The position numbers and the translations under genes were made by a program. Positions 6,611 through 17,000 of a stretch of 25,725 nt of DNA are shown piece by piece; positions within the stretch are counted from its first letter, which is position 1; each line of letters starts with the position of its first letter. The notes beneath the pieces are model-generated. The model was given only the letters and a program-made list of their open reading frames with translations, made no database searches and was not told where the DNA came from. This DNA comes from Bacteroidales bacterium (lineage in GTDB: Bacteria; Bacteroidota; Bacteroidia; Bacteroidales; UBA932): NCBI GenBank assembly GCA_016295245.1, contig JAEDLO010000014.1, positions 1 through 25,725 of the forward strand, in the 5' to 3' direction.

Positions 6611-7366
6611 ATGGACCAGTTATTAAAAGGAAAAGTTGCCATCGTTACCGGAGGTACACGAGGCATCGGTTATGCAATTGTAAAGAAGTATATTCAGGAG
6701 GGTGCCACCGTTGTCCTCTGCGGATCGCGTGAAAGCACTGCACAGGAGGCTCTCGCAAAGGTGAAGGCCGAATTCCCGGAAGCCGTGGTTGACGCCCTTG
6801 CTCCGGATCTGACCAGCATCGAGTCCGTAAACAAGGCTTTCGCCTATGTGAAAGAGAAGTTCGGAAGCGTTGACGTCGTTGCAAACAATGCCGGCATCTC
6901 CCAGAATATTCCTCTTGAGAAATATACCGAAGAAGACATAGACAAGATCATCGCTGTGAACATCAAGGCCGTGTTCGTATGCTCTCAGGCTGCGGCCAAT
7001 ATTATGAAGGAGCAGGAGAACGGCGGCGTTATCATCAACACCAGTTCTATGGTCAGCAAGAACGGCCAGCCTTCGGGTTGCGCATATCCTGCATCGAAGT
7101 TTGCAGTAAACGGCTTCACCAAGTCGCTTGCCCGCGAGCTCGGCAAGTATAAGATTCGTGTCAACGCAGTCGCTCCGGGCATTACCAGGACCGATATGCT
7201 TGCAGTTCTTCCTGACGCAATGATCCAGCCTCTGATCAAGAACATCCCTCTCGGAAGGGTGGGCGAGCCTGAGGATATCGCCAACGCTTATGCTTTCCTT
7301 GCGAGCGATATGGCCTCATTCATCACCGGCGACATCCTTTCAGTTGACGGCGGTTCGGTCGTATAA
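6611..7366 (+). CDS. Short-chain dehydrogenase/reductase (FabG-like SDR)
   Basis: A 251-residue classical SDR, a soluble NAD(P)H-dependent oxidoreductase with a Rossmann fold. It shows the cofactor motif TGGTRGIG near residue 14, NNAG (about 94), and the catalytic Ser146-Tyr159-Lys163 set in NTSSM and YPASK. The C-terminal ITGDILSVDGGSVV closes the fold as in 3-oxoacyl-ACP reductases. Residues alone do not separate fatty-acid FabG from sugar, polyol or steroid dehydrogenases; the YPASK variant and a standalone position away from other fab genes make the FabG role uncertain. The ATG at 6611 is preferred over an in-frame TTG at 6581, which overlaps the -7 box. A terminator follows, so the gene is probably transcribed alone. 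Confidence 0.9.
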   Translation: MDQLLKGKVAIVTGGTRGIGYAIVKKYIQEGATVVLCGSRESTAQEALAKVKAEFPEAVVDALAPDLTSIESVNKAFAYVKEKFGSVDVVANNAGISQNIPLEKYTEEDIDKIIAVNIKAVFVCSQAAANIMKEQENGGVIINTSSMVSKNGQPSGCAYPASKFAVNGFTKSLARELGKYKIRVNAVAPGITRTDMLAVLPDAMIQPLIKNIPLGRVGEPEDIANAYAFLASDMASFITGDILSVDGGSVV

Positions 7367-7392
7367 ATCAATACAACATATCTCCAATATCT

Positions 7393-7430
7393 GCGGGGGC
7401 TTCCTTACGGGAGTTTCCCGCGCTTTTTAT
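7393..7430 (+). terminator. Intrinsic terminator after the SDR gene
   Basis: GCGGG (7393-7397) pairs with CCCGC (7417-7421). An inner GGCTTCC/GGGAGTT helix with G-U pairs closes a TTAC loop, and GCTTTTTAT follows. It separates the dehydrogenase from the next operon. Confidence 0.8.
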
Positions 7431-7433
7431 GTC

Positions 7434-7465
7434 CTTGAACTTTAGAATAATAATACCTATATTTG
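7434..7465 (+). promoter_or_regulatory. Predicted promoter of the acyltransferase/ligase/glycanase run
   Basis: TATATTTG (7458-7465) matches TAnnTTTG exactly, with CTTG (7434-7437) 20 bp upstream standing in for TTTG. It ends 25 nt before the first ATG. No further promoter or terminator was recognised until after 17961, so this could drive all five genes. Confidence 0.65.
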
Positions 7466-7490
7466 TATGTTAAGATAATAGCACGAATTT

Positions 7491-8045
7491 ATGTGGAGAA
7501 AATTTTGTGGATGGCTTCTCAAAATGCTCGGCTGGACCGTTGACGGTACCGTCGCGCCTGAGCCGAAATGCATACTTCTTGGTGTCCCTCACACAAGCAT
7601 CTGGGATTTCGTAATATGTTACCTCTTCTACAAATCCGTCGGCGGTGACGCCAAGGTGATGATCAAAAAGGAAGTCTTCTTCTGGCCTCTGGGCCCCATA
7701 CTCAAGGCTATGGGCGGAGTTCCTGTGGACAGGAGTAATGCCACCCAACTGGTGCTAAGCACTATCCATCAGTTCCAGACCTGCGAGACCCTTCATATGG
7801 CGATGTGTCCGGAGGGCACGCGCAAGGCCACAAAGCGCTGGAAACTGGGCTTCTACAAGATTGCCACCCAGGCGAACGTTCCTGTTTACCTGAGCTATTT
7901 CGACTGGGGTACAAAGCACGTGGGCATAGGCAGGAAGTTCGAACTCACCGGCGATCCTCAGGCTGACCTTCTGGAAATCCGCCGCAGATATAGGGATATG
8001 CATCTGACAGGCCTCCACAAAGACGGATATACAGACGAAATCTAA
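7491..8045 (+). CDS. PlsC-like lysophospholipid acyltransferase (short form)
   Basis: A 184-residue acyltransferase of the PlsC/LPLAT superfamily, expected to move an acyl chain to a lysophospholipid or similar alcohol at the inner membrane. The catalytic HX4D motif is His34-TSIW-Asp39, the glycerol-phosphate binding motif is GGVPVDR, and the third motif is EGTR (Glu108-Arg111). It lacks the N-terminal helices of full PlsC, which is common among short Bacteroidetes family members. The acyl-CoA/ACP synthetase starts 12 nt downstream, so the pair probably activates and then transfers a fatty acid. The exact acceptor is unknown. Confidence 0.88.
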   Translation: MWRKFCGWLLKMLGWTVDGTVAPEPKCILLGVPHTSIWDFVICYLFYKSVGGDAKVMIKKEVFFWPLGPILKAMGGVPVDRSNATQLVLSTIHQFQTCETLHMAMCPEGTRKATKRWKLGFYKIATQANVPVYLSYFDWGTKHVGIGRKFELTGDPQADLLEIRRRYRDMHLTGLHKDGYTDEI

Positions 8046-8057
8046 CCCCTATCGATA

Positions 8058-9707
8058 ATGAAATTTTCACTCAACCGACTTGGCGAATCCTACATCGATA
8101 CCCTTGCCAAACTCTACCGATACTCAACATCAGTCTTTGTCAATAACAAGCAATCCGCCTATGCGGGTGCTGAAGGCGGCTACACTTACGGTGAATTCAA
8201 AAGGACTTGTGACGGTCTGTCGAAGACCCTGACCTGTTACGGCATAGGTGCCGGCGACGGTGTTGCCATCCTGGCCCACAGCCAGCCTAACTGGGCGATA
8301 GCATTCTTCTGCGCCACTGCCTTCGGCCGGGTTACCATCCCGATTCTGCCGGATTCCTCCGCAACTGAGGTGAGCAATATCCTCAACCATTCCGAAGCGA
8401 AGGCTATCTTCGTTTCCAAGCGCTGCATGCCCCAACTCAGCCAGGAATGCATAGACAAGCTCGTTTTGGTCATCGACATCGACACTCTCAAGGTCATCAA
8501 GCGCGACAATGAGTCTTTCACCTGCGACGGAAGGACCTCCGAACCGGGCGCTGACGACCTCGCAGCCCTGATATACACTTCCGGCACCACCGGCAATGCA
8601 AAGGGTGTGATGCTCTCGCACCGCAACCTCGTCCACAACATCTTCGCCTCCTACAACTGTATGAAGCGCAATGAGAAAGACAGATGGCTGAATGTTCTGC
8701 CAATGGCCCACACCTACGAGATGAGCATCGGCTTCCTCTATCCTTTCTATGTCGGAGCCTGCGTTTATTATCTCAACAGGGCCCTTTCAGTGCCTCTGTT
8801 GATGAAAGCCTTCAAGGAAGTGAAGCCGACGACGGTGCTGACCGTTCCAATGATCATCGAAAAGGTGATCAACAACAATGTGAAGCCTACCATAAGCAAG
8901 AGCCCTACGCTACGCTGGATGGAAAAGACCTTCCCGCACCTGCTCTACTTCCTGGTAGGACGACGCCTGAAGAATACCTTCGGAGGCAAGATTGACTTCT
9001 TCGGCATCGGCGGTGCCAAACTCAACACCGAAGTAGAGGCTTTCTTGCGAAAGCTGCATTTCCCTTATGCCATCGGCTACGGAATGACGGAGGCAGCTCC
9101 GCTGATCTGCGGCGCCAATCCGAAACAGACTCAGCTCGGGTCCACCGGACCTGCCGCTTACGGAGTGCAGGTCAAGCTCCACAATGTCAACCCTGAGACG
9201 GGAGAAGGCGAAATCATAGCCCGAGGCGACAACATTATGCTCGGCTATTACAAGGATCCCGAGCGCACCCGCTCCGTGTTTACCGAAGATGGTTGGCTGC
9301 GTACCAATGACCTTGCCGTAATCGACGAAAAGGGCAGGATTTCAATCAAGGGCCGCCTGAGCAATATGATACTCGGCCCTTCTGGAGAGAATATCTATCC
9401 TGAAGAGATCGAGAAAGTCATCAATGGGCTGGAGGATGTTGCCGAGTCGCTGGTTGTTGACCGTGACGGTAAACTTGTCGCCCTTGTCCAGCTGGAAGAA
9501 AATGCAATCAACTGGAATCTGGCAGGGGAGAAGGATTTCTACGAGAGGCTGGAATCTGTCCAGAAATCAATACGCGACCAGGTCAACAAGGTCGTGGGTA
9601 AGTCTTCGAAGATAGCCTCGGTCGAGATTCAGCAGGAACCGTTCAAGAAGACTGCCACAATGAAAATCCGACGCTTCCTCTACAGAGACAATCCAAACAA
9701 AAAATAA
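8058..9707 (+). CDS. AMP-binding acyl-CoA synthetase (long-chain fatty acid ligase-like)
   Basis: A 549-residue adenylate-forming enzyme that would activate a carboxylic acid, probably a fatty acid, to acyl-CoA or acyl-ACP through an acyl-AMP. The AMP-binding loop YTSGTTGNAKG lies at about 173-183, the GYGMTEAAPL motif at about 340-349, and the hinge region has GWLRTNDLAVIDEKGRISIKGR. The C-terminal domain contains ENIYPEEIE. The catalytic lysine near the C-terminus is probably in KKTATMKIRR. There is no signal peptide or membrane anchor. It follows the acyltransferase by 12 nt and is separated from the GH97 gene by one base. Chain-length specificity cannot be read from the sequence. Confidence 0.92.
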   Translation: MKFSLNRLGESYIDTLAKLYRYSTSVFVNNKQSAYAGAEGGYTYGEFKRTCDGLSKTLTCYGIGAGDGVAILAHSQPNWAIAFFCATAFGRVTIPILPDSSATEVSNILNHSEAKAIFVSKRCMPQLSQECIDKLVLVIDIDTLKVIKRDNESFTCDGRTSEPGADDLAALIYTSGTTGNAKGVMLSHRNLVHNIFASYNCMKRNEKDRWLNVLPMAHTYEMSIGFLYPFYVGACVYYLNRALSVPLLMKAFKEVKPTTVLTVPMIIEKVINNNVKPTISKSPTLRWMEKTFPHLLYFLVGRRLKNTFGGKIDFFGIGGAKLNTEVEAFLRKLHFPYAIGYGMTEAAPLICGANPKQTQLGSTGPAAYGVQVKLHNVNPETGEGEIIARGDNIMLGYYKDPERTRSVFTEDGWLRTNDLAVIDEKGRISIKGRLSNMILGPSGENIYPEEIEKVINGLEDVAESLVVDRDGKLVALVQLEENAINWNLAGEKDFYERLESVQKSIRDQVNKVVGKSSKIASVEIQQEPFKKTATMKIRRFLYRDNPNKK

Positions 9708-9708
9708 T

Positions 9709-11481
9709 ATGCGCTTCATTAAACTTAACTTGCTGTTGCTCTGTGCATTGACCGTGTACGCCTGCGACAGGTCTATGGAAACATCTTCGCCAGACGGAAG
9801 ACTTCGGCTTACTCCTTCGGAGAATGAAATGGTCCTCGGCATCCGCGGTGACGACGGTTCTTTCCGGACTCTTATGACCCTCGATGTCAAAGCGCTTTCA
9901 CGGGGTAAAGTCAGCCGCCACAAGGCAGACTACACTATGGTCAGCGGAAAGGCCTCACGTTGCACCAATGCCTACACCCAGACCGAATACAGTCTGGAAG
10001 ACGGCAGGGTGCTGAAACTGCGCGTCTATAACGATGGATTCTGCTGGAGCGGACTCCACGACTACAAAGTGGATTTCAGTGCATCCAAGTCGAACTGGCT
10101 CCAAAGGTGGACAGAAGCCTATGAGCACTTCTTCCCCAAGGATGCCGATTACCCGGAAGATGCCAGGATTGCCTATCCTGCGCTCTTTGAATACGAAGAC
10201 GGCATCTTTGCCCTCTTGTCCGAGTCTGACGTAAACAGGACTAACGCCGCAACAAGTATGTACAGGGGTGAGTTGCCTCTCAGCTTCGAGCTTCGCCCTG
10301 ACGGTGAGCAGGACGGAGGATGGCAGACCCTGATTGCGGGAAGCCTTGCCGACATCGTGGAGTCCACCCTGATCACCGACAACTCGCCTCAGACAGCCTA
10401 TGAAGACCTGTCGTGGATAGAACCGGGTGTCGCTTCCTGGGTTTACTGGGCATACAACCACGGTTCCAAGGAATACGAAATCGTCAAGAAATACATAGAT
10501 TTCGCCGCAGAGCTGAAGCTCCCATATGTCCTTATCGACGCCGAATGGGATGAGATGCCCCTGATTGAAGCAAATCAAGGAAAGACCGTAGAGGACGCAA
10601 TTGCCTATGCCGTAAGCCTGGGAGTCAAGCCTATCATCTGGTACAGCTCGTCAATAGGCTGGGTCAACGGCGCTCCGGGCCCTAAATACCGCCTCAATAC
10701 TCCCGAGGACCGCGAAAAGGAGTTCGCCTGGTGTGAAAACCTGGGCGTGAAGGGCGTCAAGATTGACTTTTTCTCCGGCGATACCAACGAGAACCTCGAT
10801 TTCATGATCGAACTTCTCGAGTGCGCTGCAAGACACCATCTGCTGGTCAACTTCCACGGTGCCACGACAATGCGAGGCTGGCAGCGTACATACCCTAACC
10901 TCATCAGCACCGAGGCAGTCTATGGTGCGGAGTGGTACAATAACCTTCCTTTCCTGACCAACAGGGCTGCCGCCCACAACGCAACCCTTCCGTTCACCCG
11001 CAATGTTCTTGGCTCAATGGACTACACTCCTTGCGCCTTTTCGGATTCGCAGCACCCTCATATTACCACACACGCCCACGAGCTTGCCCTCACGGCGCTT
11101 TTCGAGTCCGGCATCCAGCATCTTGCAGACCGCCCCGAGAGTTTCCTCGCCCAGCCTCAGCAGGTGCTCGACTACCTGAGCGCCCTTCCTGCCGCCTGGG
11201 ATGAAACACGCTATGTCTCAGGCTATCCGGGCCGGAGCGCGGTGCTCGCACGCCGCAGCGGCAGTAAATGGTACATCACCGGCATTAACGGTCTTGATGA
11301 GGCTCAAACCCTTGACCTGGGACGGGTTCAGAGCCTGTTGGACAAGCCGTCTGAAATAACCCTGTATGCAGACTCCGCTTCGGAGAACAATCCTTGGACC
11401 ATAGCAAGCCTGCCTGAACTGCCGACATCCATTGCCTGCCTGCCAAGGGGAGGATTCGTAATCACATTAAATGCACAATAA
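9709..11481 (+). CDS. Glycoside hydrolase family 97 lipoprotein (alpha-galactosidase/glucosidase)
   Basis: A 590-residue GH97 enzyme, exported as a lipoprotein: hydrophobic signal ending VYAC with the lipid-bearing Cys19. The N-terminal beta-sandwich (from SSPDGRLRLTPSENEMVLGI) precedes a TIM barrel with GVASWVYWAYNHGSKEYEIV and LPYVLIDAEWDE. Asp353 (GVKIDFF) and Glu402 (STEAVYGAEWYN) have about the spacing of the nucleophile and acid/base of the retaining alpha-galactosidase BtGH97b, whereas SusB-type inverting glucosidases use Glu in other places. An alpha-galactosidase-like retaining enzyme is therefore the better guess, not a certainty. The length is slightly below the usual 630-740. Its stop overlaps the next ATG by one base (TAATG), indicating translational coupling to the GH9 gene. 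Confidence 0.88.
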   Translation: MRFIKLNLLLLCALTVYACDRSMETSSPDGRLRLTPSENEMVLGIRGDDGSFRTLMTLDVKALSRGKVSRHKADYTMVSGKASRCTNAYTQTEYSLEDGRVLKLRVYNDGFCWSGLHDYKVDFSASKSNWLQRWTEAYEHFFPKDADYPEDARIAYPALFEYEDGIFALLSESDVNRTNAATSMYRGELPLSFELRPDGEQDGGWQTLIAGSLADIVESTLITDNSPQTAYEDLSWIEPGVASWVYWAYNHGSKEYEIVKKYIDFAAELKLPYVLIDAEWDEMPLIEANQGKTVEDAIAYAVSLGVKPIIWYSSSIGWVNGAPGPKYRLNTPEDREKEFAWCENLGVKGVKIDFFSGDTNENLDFMIELLECAARHHLLVNFHGATTMRGWQRTYPNLISTEAVYGAEWYNNLPFLTNRAAAHNATLPFTRNVLGSMDYTPCAFSDSQHPHITTHAHELALTALFESGIQHLADRPESFLAQPQQVLDYLSALPAAWDETRYVSGYPGRSAVLARRSGSKWYITGINGLDEAQTLDLGRVQSLLDKPSEITLYADSASENNPWTIASLPELPTSIACLPRGGFVITLNAQ

Positions 11482-14072
11482 TGAAACAAAAACTTCTTCA
11501 CTCTCTTCTGGCGGCCTGCGCTCTTGCCGTGGCCGCAAATGCTCAAGCTCAGACTTTGAAACTTAACAATCTGGACTACTTTGAAGCAAGAGGCACCAAT
11601 GTGCTCGTGTACAGCAATCTCTATGACGGAGGCTTCTGCGATGAGAAGCTCGCCGGCATCGAAATCATCCAGCGCGGTGAGCGCATTGCAACCGGAGGCG
11701 GCGTCAGGCTGATGAACACTCCGGAGCAGTGGGACATCTACTCGGAGATGACCGCCCGACGGGTTCTCCGCTCAAACAACACCATCGAGGCTGACTTCAA
11801 CTACAAGGATTACGGCTTCACCTACACCCTCAGGGTCAGCCCCAAGGACAAGGGTGCCCTTATTCAGGTGGTGCTTAACTCGCCTGTACCTGAGACACTT
11901 GTAGGCAAGGCCGGCTTCAACCTGGAGTTCTTTCCGGCTTCCTATTTCGGAAAGAACTATCTTGCTGACGGCAAGGCTGGCATCCTTCCGCGCCATCCTA
12001 TGCACGATACCGCCGTGCGTCCCGTATCAGAGAAGATACCTCAGTACTTCGGCGAAACTACCTTTGACGACCGGGGAAGGGGAGAGTTCCTCGTTCCGCT
12101 TCCTCTGGCCAGTGGCAAGACCATCGTCCTCGCACCCGAAGACAGGAATCTGCGCGTGAGCGTCAGTTCGAAGACCGAGCCTGTAAACCTTTATGACGGA
12201 CGCCACCTCTCACAAAACGGCACCTTCGTGCTCCGCAGCATACTTCCTGCAGGCAAGACAGGAGTCGTCCTCGAGTGGTATCTCGAACCGGACAGCGATC
12301 CGAACTGGACCAGAAAGGCAAACATCGGCTTCTCACAGGTCGGTTACACCCCTGCCCAGAAGAAGACAGCCGTCATCGAGATTGACCGCAACGCCTCTCC
12401 CAAGGCCAGCGCCAGAATACTCAAGTTCAACTCCGACGGCAGCGTCAAGACTGTCCTGGAGGCGAACGCCAAGCCTTGGGGCGTGTTCAATCACCGCTAC
12501 AACTATCTCACCGCAGATTTCTCGAAGATAAGCGAAGAAGGCCTCTATGCCATTGAGTATGACGGAGTAAGGACTAATGCCTTCCCGATTGCAAGGGACA
12601 TCTACTCTGACAAGTGGCACGCCTCTATGGATATCTCCCTTGTAGTGGCTATGGACCATATGGAGGTGAATGAAGCCTATCGCGTATGGCACGGAAGGGC
12701 CAATATGGACGACGCCATTATGGCTCCCGCAAACATCAATATTCACGACGGCTATCGTCAGGGACCTGAGAACTATACTAAATACAAGCCTCTGGAGCAC
12801 GTTCCAGGCCTTGCAGTTGGCGGATGGTATGATGCCGGAGACTTCGATATCCAGCAGAACTCCGTTGTCACCACGACCCAGGACCTTGCGACTCTGTGGC
12901 GCCTGTTCAAGCCTCAAAGGGATATGACCTTTATTGATGAGGTTACAAAATATGCCGACATCCACCGCCCTGACGGCATTCCTGATGTCGTGCAGCAGAT
13001 TATGCACGGAACCCTCAATATCAATGCACAGATCGAGGCCCTCGGCTTCGTGTCCGGCAATATCGGCCAGCCTCAAATGCATCAATATCACCATCTGGGC
13101 GATGCCCTTACCCTCACGGACGGCCTTATCTACGATCCTTCGCTCAAGCCGTATGAGGTATCTGCGGACGGAAAGCGCAGCGGCACCTATGATGACCGCA
13201 TCGTGATGACCAGCCGCCCTACAGCCAATTCGACTGCAGGCGCAATCATCTCACTTGCAGCGGCTTATCCTGCCCTCAAGGCGTATTTCCCCGAGGAGGC
13301 GGAAAGGAGTTTGAAGAACGCCGAAATGCTTTGGGACAAATACGCAGGAGTTGAAGACCAGGCTCCGCGCAGACATGAGTTCAATTTCCGCGGCATTGCA
13401 GACCGCAGGATCCGCGCCGCAATCGAGCTCTGGGAAGCTACCGGAAAGCAGAAGTACAAGGACTATTTCCTTCCTAAGCTCGTTGATTCCATCCAGCCGA
13501 AATTCGACGGACGCGAAACCTGGGGCAGCGCCTTCGTTTCCTTCTTCCAGTTCGAGAACATCCTTCGCGTGTATGATATCCTCGATGCCAAGACCAAGGC
13601 AAAGGTTGACGCTTCTGTGGATGAGTATCTCAAGACTTTAGCATCCAACGGTGCCGACAATCCTTACCTCGTGCCAATCGTAGGCTCAGGCTGGGGCGGT
13701 AACAACCAGGTCATCAGCAACTCATTCAATGCTTATCTGCTTTGGAAGAAATATCCTGAGAAAGTCGATCCGGAGATGATCTTCAAGGGCTTGAACTATC
13801 TCTACGGCTGTCATCCTTACAACAATGCCTCATTCATCACCGGCGTGGGCGTCAATACCAAGAAGGTCGCCTATGGAAACAACCGTGCCGACTATACCTT
13901 TATTCCGGGAGGTGTGGTCCCGGGTCTTCTTGTGATGGATCCGGACTATCTCGAAAACAAGGATGACTATCCATTCCTCTGGGGTGAGAATGAGTGTTGC
14001 GTGAACTCGGTTCCGAATTACGTGATGCTCACGCTCGCAGCCCAGGAAGTCGCATCGCAAATCAATAAATGA
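11481..14072 (+). CDS. Secreted GH9 glycanase with an extra N-terminal beta domain
   Basis: An 863-residue exported enzyme (signal peptide ending about ANAQAQ) with three regions. About 25-275 is a beta-rich segment I do not recognise (perhaps galactose-mutarotase-like). About 280-375 is an immunoglobulin-like CelD_N domain (NIGFSQVGYTP). About 380-860 is the GH9 (alpha/alpha)6 barrel. Catalytic signatures are GGWYDAGDFD with Asp451 and Asp454, the LYGCHPYNNASFITGVG segment, and C-terminal WGENECCVNSVPNY where Glu838 is the likely proton donor. GH9 enzymes are inverting beta-glucanases, mostly endoglucanases and some xyloglucanases; a few act on chitosan oligosaccharides. Its neighbours GH97 and GH95 favour a branched hemicellulose such as xyloglucan, which is inference. 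It overlaps the previous gene by one base. Confidence 0.9.
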   Translation: MKQKLLHSLLAACALAVAANAQAQTLKLNNLDYFEARGTNVLVYSNLYDGGFCDEKLAGIEIIQRGERIATGGGVRLMNTPEQWDIYSEMTARRVLRSNNTIEADFNYKDYGFTYTLRVSPKDKGALIQVVLNSPVPETLVGKAGFNLEFFPASYFGKNYLADGKAGILPRHPMHDTAVRPVSEKIPQYFGETTFDDRGRGEFLVPLPLASGKTIVLAPEDRNLRVSVSSKTEPVNLYDGRHLSQNGTFVLRSILPAGKTGVVLEWYLEPDSDPNWTRKANIGFSQVGYTPAQKKTAVIEIDRNASPKASARILKFNSDGSVKTVLEANAKPWGVFNHRYNYLTADFSKISEEGLYAIEYDGVRTNAFPIARDIYSDKWHASMDISLVVAMDHMEVNEAYRVWHGRANMDDAIMAPANINIHDGYRQGPENYTKYKPLEHVPGLAVGGWYDAGDFDIQQNSVVTTTQDLATLWRLFKPQRDMTFIDEVTKYADIHRPDGIPDVVQQIMHGTLNINAQIEALGFVSGNIGQPQMHQYHHLGDALTLTDGLIYDPSLKPYEVSADGKRSGTYDDRIVMTSRPTANSTAGAIISLAAAYPALKAYFPEEAERSLKNAEMLWDKYAGVEDQAPRRHEFNFRGIADRRIRAAIELWEATGKQKYKDYFLPKLVDSIQPKFDGRETWGSAFVSFFQFENILRVYDILDAKTKAKVDASVDEYLKTLASNGADNPYLVPIVGSGWGGNNQVISNSFNAYLLWKKYPEKVDPEMIFKGLNYLYGCHPYNNASFITGVGVNTKKVAYGNNRADYTFIPGGVVPGLLVMDPDYLENKDDYPFLWGENECCVNSVPNYVMLTLAAQEVASQINK

Positions 14073-14082
14073 GTAAAACAAT

Positions 14083-17000
14083 ATGAAAAAAATCTTCTCT
14101 ATCCTCCTATTCCTTGTACTTAGTATTGGGGTTGTCAACGCCTATGATGACGGCCTTCAGAGAAGTACGCCTGAAGCCCAGGGCGTCAGCTCCAGGGCTG
14201 TAGCTGAACTGTTCAGCAAACTCGAGCAGGGTGGCTATGAAGTTCACGGCCTGATGATCCTTCGCCACGACAAGGTCATCGCTTCGCACTGGTGGGCTCC
14301 ATACGCTCCCGACCAGCTTCATCCGATGTACTCCAACACAAAGACCTATACAGCTGCAGCCATCGGCTTCGCAGTCCAGGAAGGTCTGCTCAGCGAGGAG
14401 GACAGAGTAATGGACTTTTTCCCGGAGCTGCTCCCAAAGGAGCTTCCTGCCGGTCTTGAGAAGCTCAAGGTCAAGCACCTGCTCTCGATGAGCGCAGGCC
14501 ACGCTTCCACTTCTTATCCCGGTTCCGGAAAGGCTCAGATCAAAGCCTTCCTCGCGACTCCGTTCGCCCACGAGCCGGGCACGAGCTTCGCATACGACAT
14601 CACCTGCTCCCACGTGCTTTCGCACATTATCACCCGCGTCAGCGGAGTGAGCCTCTATGAGTATCTCAAGCCGCGTCTGCTGGACCCTCTCGGCATAGTG
14701 GACATAGTCTGGGAGATGGATGAGGACGGCTGCAATATGGGCAACGGAGGCCAGCATTCGCGTACCTCCGACCTTGCCAAGTTCGGCCTCTTCCTCAAGA
14801 ACAGGGGAAAGTGGAAAGGCAAGCAACTGCTTGCTGCAGAGTGGATTGACAAGATGACCACTCCTCAGATCTACCAGAACCCCAATCGAAGCGCCGAGCA
14901 GAATGCGAAGGATGACGGCAGCCAGGGTTACGGTTATCAGACCTGGATGGGCCGCCACAACTCCTATCGCGCCATCGGCGGCTGCAACCAGCTTACTATG
15001 GTCATTCCGGAGTGCGACCTGGTAGTAGCCTGCAATAGCAACGTCCGCGATGAGAACGGTTTCAACAGCCTCATCTATGAGTTCGCCGATACCTTCTCCG
15101 ACAAGCCTTTGAAGGCCGATCGCAAATTCAAGCTCGATGAGCAGCTGTCGAAGTACGCTCTTCCGATGCCTTTCGCCCCTTCAAAGCCGCAGGATATCAG
15201 GCGCTCGGGAACCCTGCGCTACCGCATAAGCGACAACTCCCTGGGTATCAAGGGATTGGCGCTTCGTTTCGATGCTCAGGGCAATATGAATCTCACCCTT
15301 GAATATAAAGGTTCGGTGAGCAACATTCCTTTCGGTCTTGACAGCTGGAAGTTAGGCTCCACCGACAGGACCGTCAGCGCACAGCGCCTCGTGTACCCTA
15401 ACACTATGTGCGTAACTCCTTATCAGACAGCAGCTAGCTGCAGCTGGACAGGAAAGGGTGAACTCAGCGCATATTGTCTGTCTCTGTTCAATGTTGGCAC
15501 TTCCGAAACCTTCGTCTTCAATTTCGACGGCGACAATCTCATCCTCGAAGTCGAAGGCAACAGGCTCCGCGGCAGTCTTGTCGGCGGCAGCCTTCCGACG
15601 CCTGAGCGCGACTGGCAGAATTGCCTCTGGTACGACACCCCGGCGGAAATCTGGCTCGAAGCAGTGCCTCTGGGCAATTCGCGTATGGGCGCAATGCTAT
15701 ATGGCGGCACCGCACAGGAGCGCCTCCAGCTCAATGAGGAGACCTTCTGGAGTGGCGGCCCTCACAACAACAACAGCCCGCGTTCGCTCGCAAGGCTGCG
15801 CGAGGTGCAGGAGCTGATTTTCGAGGGACGCGAAGAGGAAGCCGAAAAGATCATCGCCCAGGACTTCGTCGTCGGCCCTCACGGAATGCGCTACCTGACC
15901 CTGGGCAACCTGCTTATCAACTCCGAGGGCATCGACGCCTCGAAATGCAGTGGATATCGTCGCGATCTCGACCTCAGAAGGGGAGTGGCAAGCGTAAGCT
16001 TCACTGCTCAGGACGGTGTGACTTACACGCGCAGCGCCTTCGCATCACTGCCGGACGGCCTGGTAGTAATGCGTATTGCGGCAGACAAGGCCGGAGCTCT
16101 GAATCTCGAGCTCGGTCACGAATGCGTCCTGCCTTCAAGCACCGAAGCGGAGGGTAATCGCCTGACCATCAGGGTTGACGGTGTGGAGCAAGAGGGCATC
16201 CCTGCCGCATTGAGGGCAGTCTGCAAGGTTGAGGCTCTAACTGACGGCAAGGTAGCTCCTTGCGAGAAGGACGGCCGTGCCTGCCTGAGCGTAAGCGGCG
16301 CCTCAGAGCTTGTGCTGCTTGTAAGCGCAGCCACCAACTTCGTCAACTACCACGATGTCAGTGCCAACCCGGATGAGCGCTGCGAGAGCACTCTCGCTGC
16401 CGCCCGCAAGTACAGCTTCGCGCAAATGCTTGATCGTCAGATTGATGCCTTCAGTAAGCAATACGATCGCGTAAGCCTGAGCCTGGGCAAAACCACAGAG
16501 GCATCCGCCCTCCCTACAGACCGCAGACTCGCCGGCTTCAAGGACAGCGGCGACCTGGGTATGGTATCGCTGATGTTCAATTACGGCCGTTACCTGCTGA
16601 TAGCCAGCTCGCAGCCTGGCGGTCAGGCTGCCAATCTTCAGGGCGTCTGGAATGACAAGCTCAATGCTCCTTGGGATTCGAAATACACCATCAACATCAA
16701 CGCCGAGATGAATTACTGGCCGGCCGAGGTCTGCAACCTCTCCGAAAATGCCGAGCCTCTCTTCTCAATGATACGCGACCTGTCGGAGACCGGTGCGGTA
16801 ACCGCCCGTCAGATGTACGGCGCCCGCGGCTGGATGGCACATCACAACACTGATCTCTGGCGCATCGCCGGACCGGTGGACGCACCTGCCTGGGGTATGT
16901 TCCCTAACGGAGGCGCCTGGCTCGCCACCCACCTCTGGGAGCACTACCTCTTCACCAAGGACAAGGCCTTCCTTCAGGAATGGTATCCTGTCCTCAAGGG

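Noticed and set aside
12333..13094. 253-codon minus-strand ORF inside the GH9 gene
   Set aside because: Antisense of a gene with clear catalytic motifs; an open frame is expected here from the codon bias.
14107..14958. 283-codon minus-strand ORF inside the fusion gene
   Set aside because: Antisense of the serine hydrolase domain; no domain or promoter is visible.
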